Source: an uncultured Bacteroidales bacterium (GTDB lineage Bacteria > Bacteroidota > Bacteroidia > Bacteroidales > P3). Taken from it: DNA of 35,595 bases. The notes beneath the pieces are model-generated. The model was not told the DNA's origin, searched no databases, and worked only from the letters and a program-made list of their open reading frames with translations. The position numbers and the translations under genes were made by a program. Location: assembly GCA_937915785.1 (NCBI GenBank), contig CALGGY010000009.1, forward strand, positions 1 through 35,595, written 5' to 3'. The first letter of the stretch is position 1, and every line of letters starts with the position of its first letter. Below, piece by piece: positions 1 through 9,358 of this stretch.

Positions 1-172
1 ACTCCCATTTTATTTTATCAACTATATTTTAGAAAAAACGTTTTGGACACTATTGGTATTTGCCCATAAAAAACAAAAGGGGACTTCTAATTTTACATTA
101 TTTTTGAATAAGGAGCCATTTTGTCCGATCTTTTTGCGAAGCCTGTTGAACAAATAACGAAAAACGACACTG

Positions 173-204
173 CAAAGTTACGCTTTTATTTCTTATCTTG
201 CAAG
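173..204 (-). promoter_or_regulatory. Candidate promoter firing toward the left edge
   Basis: Read on the minus strand, TAACTTTG (173-180) matches the Bacteroidota -7 consensus TAnnTTTG. A CTTG (201-204) lies 20 bp upstream, one base off the -33 TTTG. It would transcribe leftwards out of the window, so the gene it serves is not visible; only very short frames follow before position 1. The rest of 1-281 is AT-rich and I see no gene in it. It may include the end of the IS remnant next to it, but no terminal repeat could be identified. Confidence 0.35.
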
Positions 205-281
205 ATTTTTGCACTTTTCTCAATTTTTTTATATGGGTGGTGGTGGGGGTATTTTATTGATTTATATGCTGTTATAACAAA

Positions 282-1010
282 TCAGTTCATTCCCGGCCGC
301 ATCACTTCCTCGTATCGGTTGGGGTTGTATACGAGGTTTGTCAGGGTGTTGAAGGCGGCGTTTCTGACAAATCCCACAGCCCGGCTGCGCATCCCGCGCA
401 AACTCTGCTCGCAGTAGCCGAAAACGTGTTCCACCCTGACGCGGATCTTTGAGTTTTTCTTGTTGATGGTCTGCTGCCACTTGCTGATTTTCTTGCCTTT
501 GGTATTGCGTTTGATTATGCGGTCTTTCATGTTGTGCTTGCGCATTATTCTTTTCACGCCCTTGCCGATGTATGCGCTGTCGGCGTGCAACTCCTGCCCG
601 TTGTCGCTGTCGTCAACAAGTTCCTTGGTGGGTTTCGAGTCGTGGTTCCGGGCGTTGGTGGTGACACCTTTTTTGATGAACTTGCTTTTGGCGTCCGTCT
701 TTACGTGATTCTTGTATCCGAAATGTTTCTCGCCACCTTTCTTTTCCCATCGGGCATCGGTGTCCTTGTGCCTGCGCTTGTTAGCTTTGTTTTTTTTCTC
801 GCTTTCGGTATCGCCATCCTCCTCATTCCACAACTCGTTGCCTTTGTCCTCTCGGGGTTCTCCGCTTCGCTATCGAAAGCTCCACTGGAGCTTTCTTCAT
901 ATTCTTGTTTTCCTCGCGGGTGTTCCGCTGGCGCGGCACTTCGACAAAACTGCCCGTAACCAAGGTAAGGGAGTTTTTGGCAAATTTCGACCGCAGTGGC
1001 GAAAACAGGG
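282..1010 (-). pseudogene. IS5-family transposase remnant (truncated, frame-disrupted)
   Basis: The C-terminal half (282-833) carries the DDE block of IS5-type transposases: HKDTDARWEKKGGEKHFGYK, then LHADSAY with the second catalytic Asp, then RVRVEHVFGYCEQSLRGMR holding the catalytic Glu. Upstream, in a different frame (about 900-985), lies GSFVEVPRQRNTREENK, the block that normally sits just ahead of it. The two blocks are separated by a 42-bp palindromic repeat (858-899), and the reading frame is lost across it. The N-terminal third of the ~330-residue protein is absent. A Thr stands before GSFVEVP where I expect the first catalytic Asp. The remnant ends within about 30-50 bp of the stop of the neighbouring membrane-protein gene. 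It cannot encode an active transposase. Confidence 0.85.
858..899. repeat. Palindromic repeat, copy 1 (inside the transposase remnant)
   Basis: This 42-bp sequence is shared with 26348-26389 at 39 of 42 positions. It contains a 9-bp perfect stem, GAAAGCTCC (875-883) and GGAGCTTTC (887-895), with a 3-base loop, preceded by the invariant TTCTCCGCTTCGCTATC. The other copy has GAAAGGTCC/GGACCTTTC, so one C-G pair became G-C and the stem is kept. It splits two homologous blocks of an IS5 transposase and falls where the reading frame breaks, which suggests insertion. I do not recognise a named repeat family. Confidence 0.8.
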
Positions 1011-1035
1011 ACTTTCTCATTGGTTTTTAAGGTGT

Positions 1036-3114
1036 TCAGATTTCGTTTTTGTATCGTCGTGCAACCCACTCGGCGGCCAAAAGCAGCACAATGGCCACAA
1101 ACAGCCACGGCAGGTTTATCAGCTCGGAGTATTTATAACGGCTGTACATCACATTTCGTATATCGTGGCGTTTTTGCAGCAGTTCGGGCAGTTGCAGCAT
1201 CTGTTGCGGATAGAGCATCAGCCCGCCGGTGTTGCGGGCAATGGTGTTCAAAAGCTGGTGGTCGGCGGTGAGGCTGTTCTTCTCCAGCACTAAGCGTTGC
1301 ACCACGAAATTGCCTATTTGGGAAAACGTTTTGCCGCCCAGCGTAGTTTTTGCCAAGTAGCTGTAACGGCCTTGTGGCAATGTGCCGATGGCCACGGAGT
1401 AGCTGTTTTGTGTGCGTCTGAAACTATAGTCGCGGCTTTGCCCATGTCCGTCCGATACGGTAAGCGTTGCATCGGGGGTGTTCACCAGCTCGTAGTTGTC
1501 GTTGTATAGTTCGGCATTGAGGGTTATCACTTCGGTTTCGGCAAACGAAGCGGCCGCTTTTACGTTGAATTGCTGTTTGTTGGCTTGTGCCGAAAGGTAG
1601 GTACAGGTTTTGTCCATCAGGGTGGCAAACACCTCGCTGCTGCCGTTGTCGCTGTAGTCGGCCAAAGGCCATCGCCAGAGGCCTTCGCCCACCACAAAAC
1701 CGTAGCGTACGCCGTTTTTCTGAGCAAAAGCCACCAACGGACGCTGGGTTTGCACGCTGCCTACCTTGGCAAAAAGCAGAGTCTGCGTGCCGGAGCCGCA
1801 TTGCACGTTGCCAAACGGAACGGTAAGTGGCGGAAAAGCCTCCACGCCCCACAAATCGTTGTCGGCCGAAAAATGGCTGAACGAGGGGTTCACCACGGCG
1901 GTGGCCTCGTCGGAGCGGCTGCTGCCGGCATTTATGGCAAGTCCCAGCTGCAGACGGTCGAAACTGGCAAACGATGTTTGTTGCCCAAGCACGAAAAGTG
2001 TAGGGATCCGCTGTTGTAAAACTTTGGTCACCAATGTGTTGTGTGATGGGTTGTTGTCGGGCAGCTGGTGCAGAACAAACAGGTGGTACTGCTGTGGGTT
2101 GGCCGCGAATTTGTCGGCGGCAAAGGTCTCAACCTCATAAGTCTCCGAATTTTCTAAATAGCGTTTCATTGCTCCTATGTCGGGGTGAGGTGCCTGCCCC
2201 ACGATGGCCACCCGGCGGCGGCTGTCGAGCACTTCCACGGCAAAGGTCTGCACGTTGTTGGCAGTGGAAACCTCGCCGTTGCATACATCCAAACGCACCG
2301 TGTACAGCTGCACACCGGCTTTGTCGGCGTCAAGCAGTACCGACTCGGTGGTGAAAAACCTGTCCAATGAATAGTTTATCTGTTTGGAAAACAGTATTTT
2401 GCCTTCTTTCTGCACCGTAAGTCGCGCCGAGTTGCCCTGCAGTTTGTCGGCCTTTATGGCAATTTTCACAGGAAACTGGCTGTTGAGGTAAGTAATTTTG
2501 TTGGCGTTGATGGATTTGATGGCGGCGTCGTTGCGAATTGCGGTGTCGCCCAAGGCTATGGTGTAGATAGGGTAGGGGTAGAGTCCCGCCGAGGTTTGCG
2601 GCACGTTGCCGGCGTTGGCAATGCCGTCGGTGGCGAGCACCACAGCAGCCACGTTACGACCTTTGTAGATGTCCTGTATCTGGTTGAGTGCCAGCGATAT
2701 GTTGGTGGCTTCTTGGTCGAACTTACGGTTGAAACCGTTTTGCAGGTCGCCGCCAAAGGAGTGTTCCTCCACCTGATAATTGGCGGAAAGCGACTGTTTT
2801 AGCTGCTCCACGTTTTGCAGATACCCTGTGCGGTAGTAGGCAGAGTCGGCGGTGAGCACCACCGAGCGTGAGTTGTCGTGCACCAGTACTACCACGGGCT
2901 TTTCCGTTTCCACCACACGGCGTTTTGTCATCGGTGAAAGTAGCAGAAAACTGATAAAAAACACCGCTACAAACCGCAGCATGGCCAGCGCAGCACGGCT
3001 TTTTCGCCCAATTCCACTGCGTTTGCCAAAGGCGTACAGCACAGCGGCGTAAGCCACGCCAAGAGCGGCACAGCCTGCAACTCCTATCCACGAAAAATCG
3101 GTTACGAGGTCCAT
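1036..3114 (-). CDS. Inner-membrane protein with von Willebrand A-like domain
   Basis: Predicted 692 residues from the ATG at 3114. The frame stays open upstream to 3252, but that extension crosses the promoter-like TACCTTTG (3138-3145) and has no plausible signal. Two membrane segments lie near residues 10-28 and 41-61, and a third sits at the C-terminus just before RRYKNEI, giving a large periplasmic body. PVVVLVHDNSRSVV (from ~73) holds a DxSxS MIDAS-type motif (D80, S82, S84), and VVLATDGIANAG follows about 100 residues later, as in VWA folds. The middle resembles the glutamine-amidotransferase-like domain found in similar Bacteroidota membrane proteins, but no catalytic Cys-His pair stands out. 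Related BatA/B-type proteins sit near AAA+ MoxR ATPases; none is present here. Exact function unknown. Confidence 0.85.
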   Translation of the reverse strand: MDLVTDFSWIGVAGCAALGVAYAAVLYAFGKRSGIGRKSRAALAMLRFVAVFFISFLLLSPMTKRRVVETEKPVVVLVHDNSRSVVLTADSAYYRTGYLQNVEQLKQSLSANYQVEEHSFGGDLQNGFNRKFDQEATNISLALNQIQDIYKGRNVAAVVLATDGIANAGNVPQTSAGLYPYPIYTIALGDTAIRNDAAIKSINANKITYLNSQFPVKIAIKADKLQGNSARLTVQKEGKILFSKQINYSLDRFFTTESVLLDADKAGVQLYTVRLDVCNGEVSTANNVQTFAVEVLDSRRRVAIVGQAPHPDIGAMKRYLENSETYEVETFAADKFAANPQQYHLFVLHQLPDNNPSHNTLVTKVLQQRIPTLFVLGQQTSFASFDRLQLGLAINAGSSRSDEATAVVNPSFSHFSADNDLWGVEAFPPLTVPFGNVQCGSGTQTLLFAKVGSVQTQRPLVAFAQKNGVRYGFVVGEGLWRWPLADYSDNGSSEVFATLMDKTCTYLSAQANKQQFNVKAAASFAETEVITLNAELYNDNYELVNTPDATLTVSDGHGQSRDYSFRRTQNSYSVAIGTLPQGRYSYLAKTTLGGKTFSQIGNFVVQRLVLEKNSLTADHQLLNTIARNTGGLMLYPQQMLQLPELLQKRHDIRNVMYSRYKYSELINLPWLFVAIVLLLAAEWVARRYKNEI

Positions 3115-3137
3115 CGGCAACAGTTGTTTTGCGTTTG

Positions 3138-3145
3138 CAAAGGTA
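3138..3145 (-). promoter_or_regulatory. -7 promoter element for the VWA-like membrane protein
   Basis: On the minus strand this reads TACCTTTG, a perfect TAnnTTTG, 23 bp before the chosen start at 3114. No TTTG lies at the ideal -33 distance, so the match is half a promoter. It supports the downstream ATG as the start. Confidence 0.45.
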
Positions 3146-3236
3146 CGCAAAATTATCCAAATTGTTTTTTTCGGTTCAAATATCGTGGCAAAACCACCCA
3201 TTACATTGTTGCAAAAACAGCCTGAAAAGAAAAAAA

Positions 3237-3268
3237 TTTGTGCAAATGGCAAAAAAATAGTATATTTG
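3237..3268 (+). promoter_or_regulatory. Promoter of the 1959-residue adhesin gene
   Basis: TTTG (3237-3240) and TATATTTG (3261-3268) are separated by 20 bp, a full match to the Bacteroidota -33/-7 pattern. Transcription would start near 3275, leaving an untranslated leader of about 60 bases before the ATG at 3338. Confidence 0.65.
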
Positions 3269-3337
3269 CTAATTTGAGCAACCCGTACTTTTTTGGGTAT
3301 GGGCGATTTATGTGATTATAAATCAATTATTTGAGAA

Positions 3338-6300
3338 ATGGGGATAATTAAAAACACAAAAAAAATTGCGTTGGGATTGCTCTCAATGCTTTTGATAAGC
3401 ACTTATTTTGGAGCCGCTGCACAGAGCAGTTTGGATTCTATATCGCCCGACCGCAGCGTGCAGTTTACAAACACGGCCTACAGCTATCCGTGGACTGCCT
3501 CTTATACAGGGGGCAAGTGGGTGGCAAAATCGGGCAACGGCAACCAGCATAACACCACAGCGTCGATGTCGGCCACCGTGGTAGTGCCACAAACGGCCAT
3601 CGATGGCGATTTATGTTTCAAATACAGAGTGTCGTCGCAATCGGGATACGACATGTTTTACGTTTTGCTCGACGGAATAGCCATCGACGGTTTTGCCTCG
3701 GGCAAAAGTGGCACCATACCCGAAACCGAAGTGGTAGTGCCGCTTACCCCGGGCCAGCATACCATAGAGTGGCAATACAGCAAAAATGCAAATACCAACT
3801 ACGGCGAGGATGCGGCCTTTGTATCCGATGTTTATCTGAAGTTGGGCTATTGCGCACGTCCCACCAACTTTGTTCTCCAGTTAGCTTCTGACACATCAGC
3901 GTATATCACATGGGTTGGCGGTACCGAAACCAACATAGAGTACGGTCCGCAAGGCTTTGCAAGGGGTACTGGCATGGCCGATTTTGTTACTGACACATTC
4001 TACACCATTGCCGGCGGTCTGCAGCCCAACTCCCCCTACACCATTTGGTTGCAGAACGTGTGTCCCAATGGCGACACCAGCGTGTGGGTGCCTTTCACTT
4101 TCAGCACAGCTTGCGCTCCATTCCCGCTGCCTTACACTCAGGATTTTGAGTCGTGGACGGCATCGTCGAGCTTAACAACCTCCATAGACCCCTGCTGGAG
4201 CCGTAGCAACGACTATAGCACATTGTCAAATTATCCGTACGTCTATTCGTATTCTACCTATAGCCACTCCGGAACCAAATCCGTTTATTTCTATACCGGA
4301 CCTGGCACTTACAACCTTTTGGTGATGCCGCAGTTTGCCGACACGATACAAAACCTCATGGTGTCGTTTTGGATGTACGCTTCATCCACCAGCTACCAAA
4401 TGCAGGTGGGCGTTATGTCCAACCCCGACGATGTGTCGACTTTTGTTCCAGTGGCTTATGTCAACAATTCTACCTCCAGTGCATGTCTTTATCACGAGGT
4501 GGCGTTGAGCTCGTACCGAGGTCAGGGCAGGTACATTGCCTTCAGGACATATTCACCGACATCCTACAACTATGTGTATCTCGACGATGTTACCGTTGAC
4601 GTGGCACCCGCCTGCCGACGTGTTACAAATATGTCCGTATTTAACATCTCATCCACCCAAGCCTCGATAACATGGACCAACGTTGGCGCCAGCTCTTATA
4701 TTGTGGAATACGGCTACCCCGGATTTCCGCTTGGTAGCGGCACCCGCATTCAAACCACCAACGTAAATGCAACGCTTACCAACCTGAATCCGGCTACCAA
4801 CTACGAGGTTTACGTAATATCTGTATGCAACGACGGCCGCACGGTGTCGCACCCGCAATATTTCCGTACATCGTGCGGCACTATACGGTCGGTTCCATAT
4901 ATAGAAAATTTCGAAGGGTTGGGCACCGGCGTTGCAATGAGCAAACTGCCATGCTGGAAAATGTACAACACCTACTCCACCACATCGTATCCCACCATTG
5001 CATCGCAGGGCGGAACCAATGCTTTGAGATTTTACCTGTACAACAGCACCCCGTCGCAGCCATCCAACCATTATGCATACTTGGCCACCCCGCCCATAGA
5101 CACCAACTTGCTGCCTCTGCGCACCCTTCAGGTGTCGTTCAAACTGCTGCGTACAAGCAGTTCGTACAACGACGAGATAGCCATTGGCGTGATGACCGAC
5201 TCGTCGGATATAGAAACTTTCGACACCCTGACCACAGTGCGGGCAAGCACCTACAACCAATGGAACACCTTTACATACAGCTTGGAAAACTACCGTGGCA
5301 ACGGACGGTTTATTGCACTTAAAACAACCACTGCCAGTTCGCAATACTATTCGCAACCATATATCGACGATATTACAATCGAACGTATCGAAACCTGTCT
5401 GAAACCCTACAATCTGCAGGTGTTGTCGAGTTTCGACCCCAACGACATACAGTTCTCGTGGTCGTCGCACCCGTCGCCCGCCGACTCGTGGGACATTGCC
5501 TACGGACCGAGCGGTTTCAGCCCATATCTTGATGGGCGGAGAATAAACGGTGTTACCGACACTTTCTACACCCTTTCGGGACTGAGTATGGACACCACCT
5601 ATGAGATATACGTGCGCGCCCACTGCGGTTACAACGACTCAAGCATGTGGTGCGACGTGCCGGTGAGCCTCACCCCAGGCACCATAATAATGCCACAAAA
5701 CGGCGACCAGACACACTATCTCTGCGATGCCATGATTTACGACAACGGCGGCCCCACGGGCAACTACACCGACCGCAACAACAGTGTGCTCACCATCTAC
5801 CCCATGACCACCGACTCACTGATAAACATAAGCGGCCAATACGCCACCGAAACCAGCCACGATGAGATATCGATATACGACGGGGCTTCGGCCACCGGCA
5901 CCCCACTAAGGACTTTCAGCGGCACCGGCAACCTCTCTGTCACCTCCACCACCGGGCCACTTACCATAAAATTCATCTCCGACGTAGGCCAGACTTTCAG
6001 CGGGTTCAGCCTGCGTGCACACTGCGTGGCCCCGCCGCCCTGCCGCCGACCCATACCCTCGGTTTCCAACGTGGAAAGCAACCGCGCCATGATTAGTGTT
6101 ATATCATCGCCTGCCAACAGCTGGATAATGGAGTTTAGCACATCACAAAGTTTCACCCCCGGACGAGGTGCGGGAACAACCATATCGCGAGGCAGCGCCA
6201 ATTTCACCCTCAACGGACTGCAGCCTCTCACCACCTACTATGCTTACATCCGCACCGACTGCGGCGGCGGCGACACCAGCCAGTGGTCCAATCAGTTCTC

Positions 6301-9217
6301 TTTCACCACCCCATGCGCCCCCGAAACGGTGCTTCCCTATCGGCAGAATTTCAACTCACTATCCAACAACTCGCGCATTGCCTGCTGGAAAAGCACAGGC
6401 TCATACCCCCTTGCCCGACGCTGGCACACCACCACTCAAAATGTGGCATATTTCTTCTTCGAACGTAACGGCAACGAAAACGGAGTTTCTACAGTGTGCA
6501 TTGCCAACATACCCACCAACGCACTTCATGTAAAATTCAGCCTTTTCGGCACCGACACAAGCACACGGTTCTCGGTAGGACTGGTTACCAACCCCAACGA
6601 TTTCGGTACCTTTGTGCCAATACAGACGTTCAACACCAGAGACGAATTCGACTGGTACAACTACGAAATACCGCTCACCGGCGCCAACTACCCCAACGCT
6701 TACATAGCTTTTTCTACAACAACGCCGGGTGGCGAAAGCACCGAAACATATTTAGACAACCTTGTGATAGATACCCAAGCCAACTGCCTTGCCCCTGTGC
6801 TCGACACAATAATGATATCGCGCACCGGAGCCACCTTGATGTGGCCTGCCAACGGGGCCTCGGGCTGGATGCTGGAATATGGCCACAGGGGTTTCACCCC
6901 GGGCACCACCACCGTTTACATGCTCAGCAATCCCTATGTAAATATCGGAGGGCTTCAGCCCAACAGCGAGTACGACGTGTATCTGCGTACCATTTGCGGT
7001 CCCAACGACACCAGCGAATGGAGCCTGAACCCCATACGTTTCAGCACCAGCTGCGAACAACGCACCATACCCTATGTTGAGAATTTCGAAGGCTACTACG
7101 GTTCGCCATATTCGGCATACATGCGCGCTTTGCCCACCTGCTGGACCCTTACCGGCAACACCGCCACAAAATCGCAGTACAACCCGCAGCTGTACCAAGA
7201 CTCCACCCTTGCCCTCAACGGACACCACTCCCTTGTGTTTTCAGCTCCAGCCACCGTTTCTTCGCCCGAAATAGATGCCAGCATCGACACTCTCGAAGTT
7301 GTGTTCTTTATGCAGGTAGAGGATATTGCCGACGGACTCGTTTTTGGCGTTACCGACAATCCCGCCGACAACTCCACCTTTGTGGCCATCGACACAGTGT
7401 TCAACACCGTGCCCGACATATACCAGAGACACACCGTTGTTTTCAACAGCTACAGCGGTACCGGCCGTCATATAGCCATACGCAAGCTGGGCACCCAGCC
7501 CGCACCTGCAACCAAGGTGTTTGTCGACAGCCTGATGGTGCACCCGCTGCCCTCGTGCCCGAGCCCGGCACATGTTTCGTCGAGCAACATAACGGCACAC
7601 ACCGCCACCATTGCATGGACCGAAAGAGGAACCGCCACAAGATGGATTCTGGAATACGACACCCTGGGCTACACCCCCGGCACCGGCACACAGATAACGG
7701 TAACCTCCAACCCCTATGTGCTTACCGGACTTGACTCCAACAGGGCATACACCGTAAATGTGCGCTCCATCTGCACCGACACCAGCGACTGGGCCAACAT
7801 CGGTACCGAATTTTTGCTGCCACGTTGCGACGACGGCTGCTGGTACACTCTGGCAATGAGCTCGCTCTCCACCGGATGGTACGGAGCATCGCTGGAAGTG
7901 AAATACAACGAACATCTGTCCGATACCGTTACTCTTTCCACACGCTCGGATGTCCGCAATATATATGTGTGCCCCGATGAGCCTGTGGCTTTCACATGGA
8001 ACCGCGGAACAAGCGACGGCTACTGCCGTTTCTGCATAATTAAGGACAACGACACCCTGTTCTCGGTAAGTAGCGCTCCCACCCCGGGGTTGATATACAC
8101 CACTACCTGCGGCAGAGACACCACCTGCCCCGCACCAACCAACCTCACATCCACCATTGTGGATTATCAAACCGTGAACGCCGGATGGTACGGAACAGGC
8201 ATTTTCGAAATAATTTGCAAAAAAGCAAACTCCAACGAGGTTCTGTTGCGCGACACCATTTCTACCCAGACCTACGTAAACACCTATCGTTTGGACTCGC
8301 TGCATCCCGACACCAACTACGCATGGATGATACGCAAGCTGTGCTATGCCGACAGCATCTCCATCTGGCAGATAGCCCGTTTCAAAATTGCCGACAACAT
8401 TTGCGTTGTGCCTGTGGATGTTGAGATAACAGCGGTAACCCACAACAGCGCATATATCCGCTGGAACACTTTCGCCAACAACAGGTCGTGGGCGGTAAGG
8501 TGTTTCTCGAACGCCTACAATTTCGACACAGTGCTCTATACCACCAATCGTTACGCCACTGTTTCGGGCCTATATTCCGGTGTGGAATATTTCATGTCGG
8601 TTATTGGCATGTGCCCCGATTCCACCAGCAGTATATGGTCCGACACGCTGAGTTTCACCACCTCTGTTTGCGACACTGTGAGCGGCGTTACCGTTTCGGG
8701 CATAACCAACACCTCGGCCACCGTGTCGTGGACACGCGGAGCAGGCCCCTCCAACTGGGAGGTGGACTATGGCTTCGCCGGATTCCCCGTAAACTACGGC
8801 ACCATAGTTACTTCCACATCGCCAACCTATAATATCGGCGGCCTACGTCCTGGCACCACCTACGACGTTTATGTGCGTACGGTATGCGGTGTTGGTTACC
8901 ACAGCGTGTGGTCCACCAAAGTATCGTTCACCACCACCGGCACATCGGGCATCGACCAAGCGTCGGCCGACAGCACCAGCATTGTCATTATCCCCAACCC
9001 TGCCACAAAAACTACCATGATTTCGGCTTACGGTATTGTGGGCAAAGCCACCCTCACCATTACCGACATAAGCGGAAAAACCATTGCCACATATACAATG
9101 GACTGCAACGGTGTGCTGCAAAAAACCATCGACGTAAGCGATTTTGCCAAAGGTACCTACTTTGTGCATATGGCCGACGACAAGGCAAGCGTGGTGCAGA
9201 AACTGGTGGTGCAATAG
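3338..9217 (+). CDS. Giant modular T9SS adhesin: FN3, cleaved-adhesin and CUB-like modules
   Basis: This 1959-residue secreted protein starts with a Sec signal peptide (about residues 1-28, ending GAAAQS). About nine fibronectin type III modules recur (near 172, 426, 686, 902, 1150, 1407, 1597, 1687, 1777), each with TSA-like IxW and GLxPxTxYxVYVRxxC signatures and usually bounded by Cys. Four of them alternate with ~165-residue modules opening LPYxQxFE and closing with a DD/DN-V/I strand (about 258, 512, 991, 1237). These match the cleaved-adhesin/MAM-like domains of Porphyromonas gingipains and haemagglutinins. A CUB-like module lies at ~785-898 (YDNGGPTGNY ... ISIYDGASATG). The last ~75 residues, from IIPNPA to KLVVQ, are a type A T9SS sorting domain, so the protein should be exported and anchored to the surface. 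No protease domain is visible. Ligand unknown; adhesion or matrix binding is inferred. Confidence 0.92.
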   Translation: MGIIKNTKKIALGLLSMLLISTYFGAAAQSSLDSISPDRSVQFTNTAYSYPWTASYTGGKWVAKSGNGNQHNTTASMSATVVVPQTAIDGDLCFKYRVSSQSGYDMFYVLLDGIAIDGFASGKSGTIPETEVVVPLTPGQHTIEWQYSKNANTNYGEDAAFVSDVYLKLGYCARPTNFVLQLASDTSAYITWVGGTETNIEYGPQGFARGTGMADFVTDTFYTIAGGLQPNSPYTIWLQNVCPNGDTSVWVPFTFSTACAPFPLPYTQDFESWTASSSLTTSIDPCWSRSNDYSTLSNYPYVYSYSTYSHSGTKSVYFYTGPGTYNLLVMPQFADTIQNLMVSFWMYASSTSYQMQVGVMSNPDDVSTFVPVAYVNNSTSSACLYHEVALSSYRGQGRYIAFRTYSPTSYNYVYLDDVTVDVAPACRRVTNMSVFNISSTQASITWTNVGASSYIVEYGYPGFPLGSGTRIQTTNVNATLTNLNPATNYEVYVISVCNDGRTVSHPQYFRTSCGTIRSVPYIENFEGLGTGVAMSKLPCWKMYNTYSTTSYPTIASQGGTNALRFYLYNSTPSQPSNHYAYLATPPIDTNLLPLRTLQVSFKLLRTSSSYNDEIAIGVMTDSSDIETFDTLTTVRASTYNQWNTFTYSLENYRGNGRFIALKTTTASSQYYSQPYIDDITIERIETCLKPYNLQVLSSFDPNDIQFSWSSHPSPADSWDIAYGPSGFSPYLDGRRINGVTDTFYTLSGLSMDTTYEIYVRAHCGYNDSSMWCDVPVSLTPGTIIMPQNGDQTHYLCDAMIYDNGGPTGNYTDRNNSVLTIYPMTTDSLINISGQYATETSHDEISIYDGASATGTPLRTFSGTGNLSVTSTTGPLTIKFISDVGQTFSGFSLRAHCVAPPPCRRPIPSVSNVESNRAMISVISSPANSWIMEFSTSQSFTPGRGAGTTISRGSANFTLNGLQPLTTYYAYIRTDCGGGDTSQWSNQFSFTTPCAPETVLPYRQNFNSLSNNSRIACWKSTGSYPLARRWHTTTQNVAYFFFERNGNENGVSTVCIANIPTNALHVKFSLFGTDTSTRFSVGLVTNPNDFGTFVPIQTFNTRDEFDWYNYEIPLTGANYPNAYIAFSTTTPGGESTETYLDNLVIDTQANCLAPVLDTIMISRTGATLMWPANGASGWMLEYGHRGFTPGTTTVYMLSNPYVNIGGLQPNSEYDVYLRTICGPNDTSEWSLNPIRFSTSCEQRTIPYVENFEGYYGSPYSAYMRALPTCWTLTGNTATKSQYNPQLYQDSTLALNGHHSLVFSAPATVSSPEIDASIDTLEVVFFMQVEDIADGLVFGVTDNPADNSTFVAIDTVFNTVPDIYQRHTVVFNSYSGTGRHIAIRKLGTQPAPATKVFVDSLMVHPLPSCPSPAHVSSSNITAHTATIAWTERGTATRWILEYDTLGYTPGTGTQITVTSNPYVLTGLDSNRAYTVNVRSICTDTSDWANIGTEFLLPRCDDGCWYTLAMSSLSTGWYGASLEVKYNEHLSDTVTLSTRSDVRNIYVCPDEPVAFTWNRGTSDGYCRFCIIKDNDTLFSVSSAPTPGLIYTTTCGRDTTCPAPTNLTSTIVDYQTVNAGWYGTGIFEIICKKANSNEVLLRDTISTQTYVNTYRLDSLHPDTNYAWMIRKLCYADSISIWQIARFKIADNICVVPVDVEITAVTHNSAYIRWNTFANNRSWAVRCFSNAYNFDTVLYTTNRYATVSGLYSGVEYFMSVIGMCPDSTSSIWSDTLSFTTSVCDTVSGVTVSGITNTSATVSWTRGAGPSNWEVDYGFAGFPVNYGTIVTSTSPTYNIGGLRPGTTYDVYVRTVCGVGYHSVWSTKVSFTTTGTSGIDQASADSTSIVIIPNPATKTTMISAYGIVGKATLTITDISGKTIATYTMDCNGVLQKTIDVSDFAKGTYFVHMADDKASVVQKLVVQ

Positions 9218-9230
9218 CCAAAAAAGTTCA

Positions 9231-9262
9231 AAAAAAGGAAGTGCCCATGCACTTCCTTTTTT
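9231..9262 (+). terminator. Rho-independent terminator after the adhesin gene
   Basis: GGAAGTGC (9237-9244) and GCACTTCC (9249-9256) form an 8-bp stem with a CCAT loop, followed by six T. The A-run on the 5' side extends the helix. It lies 20 bp past the stop at 9217. Confidence 0.9.
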
Positions 9263-9358
9263 ATGTTGTTCACACAAATAATCTTTCCACTTGTTTTGTG
9301 TCTGTTTTTTAACCATATATACCAAAAAGCAATATAATGCGTTATATTTAATAGCATT

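Noticed and set aside
3115..3252. N-terminal extension of the VWA-like membrane protein
   Set aside because: It spans the -7 promoter element and adds residues that are not signal-like or conserved in character.
4649..5623. Minus-strand open frame of 324 codons inside the adhesin
   Set aside because: The plus strand encodes clear FN3 and adhesin modules; the antisense translation is low-complexity and has no start signal.
7241..8443. Minus-strand open frame of 400 codons inside the adhesin
   Set aside because: Same reason: shadow of a well-supported gene with strong codon bias.
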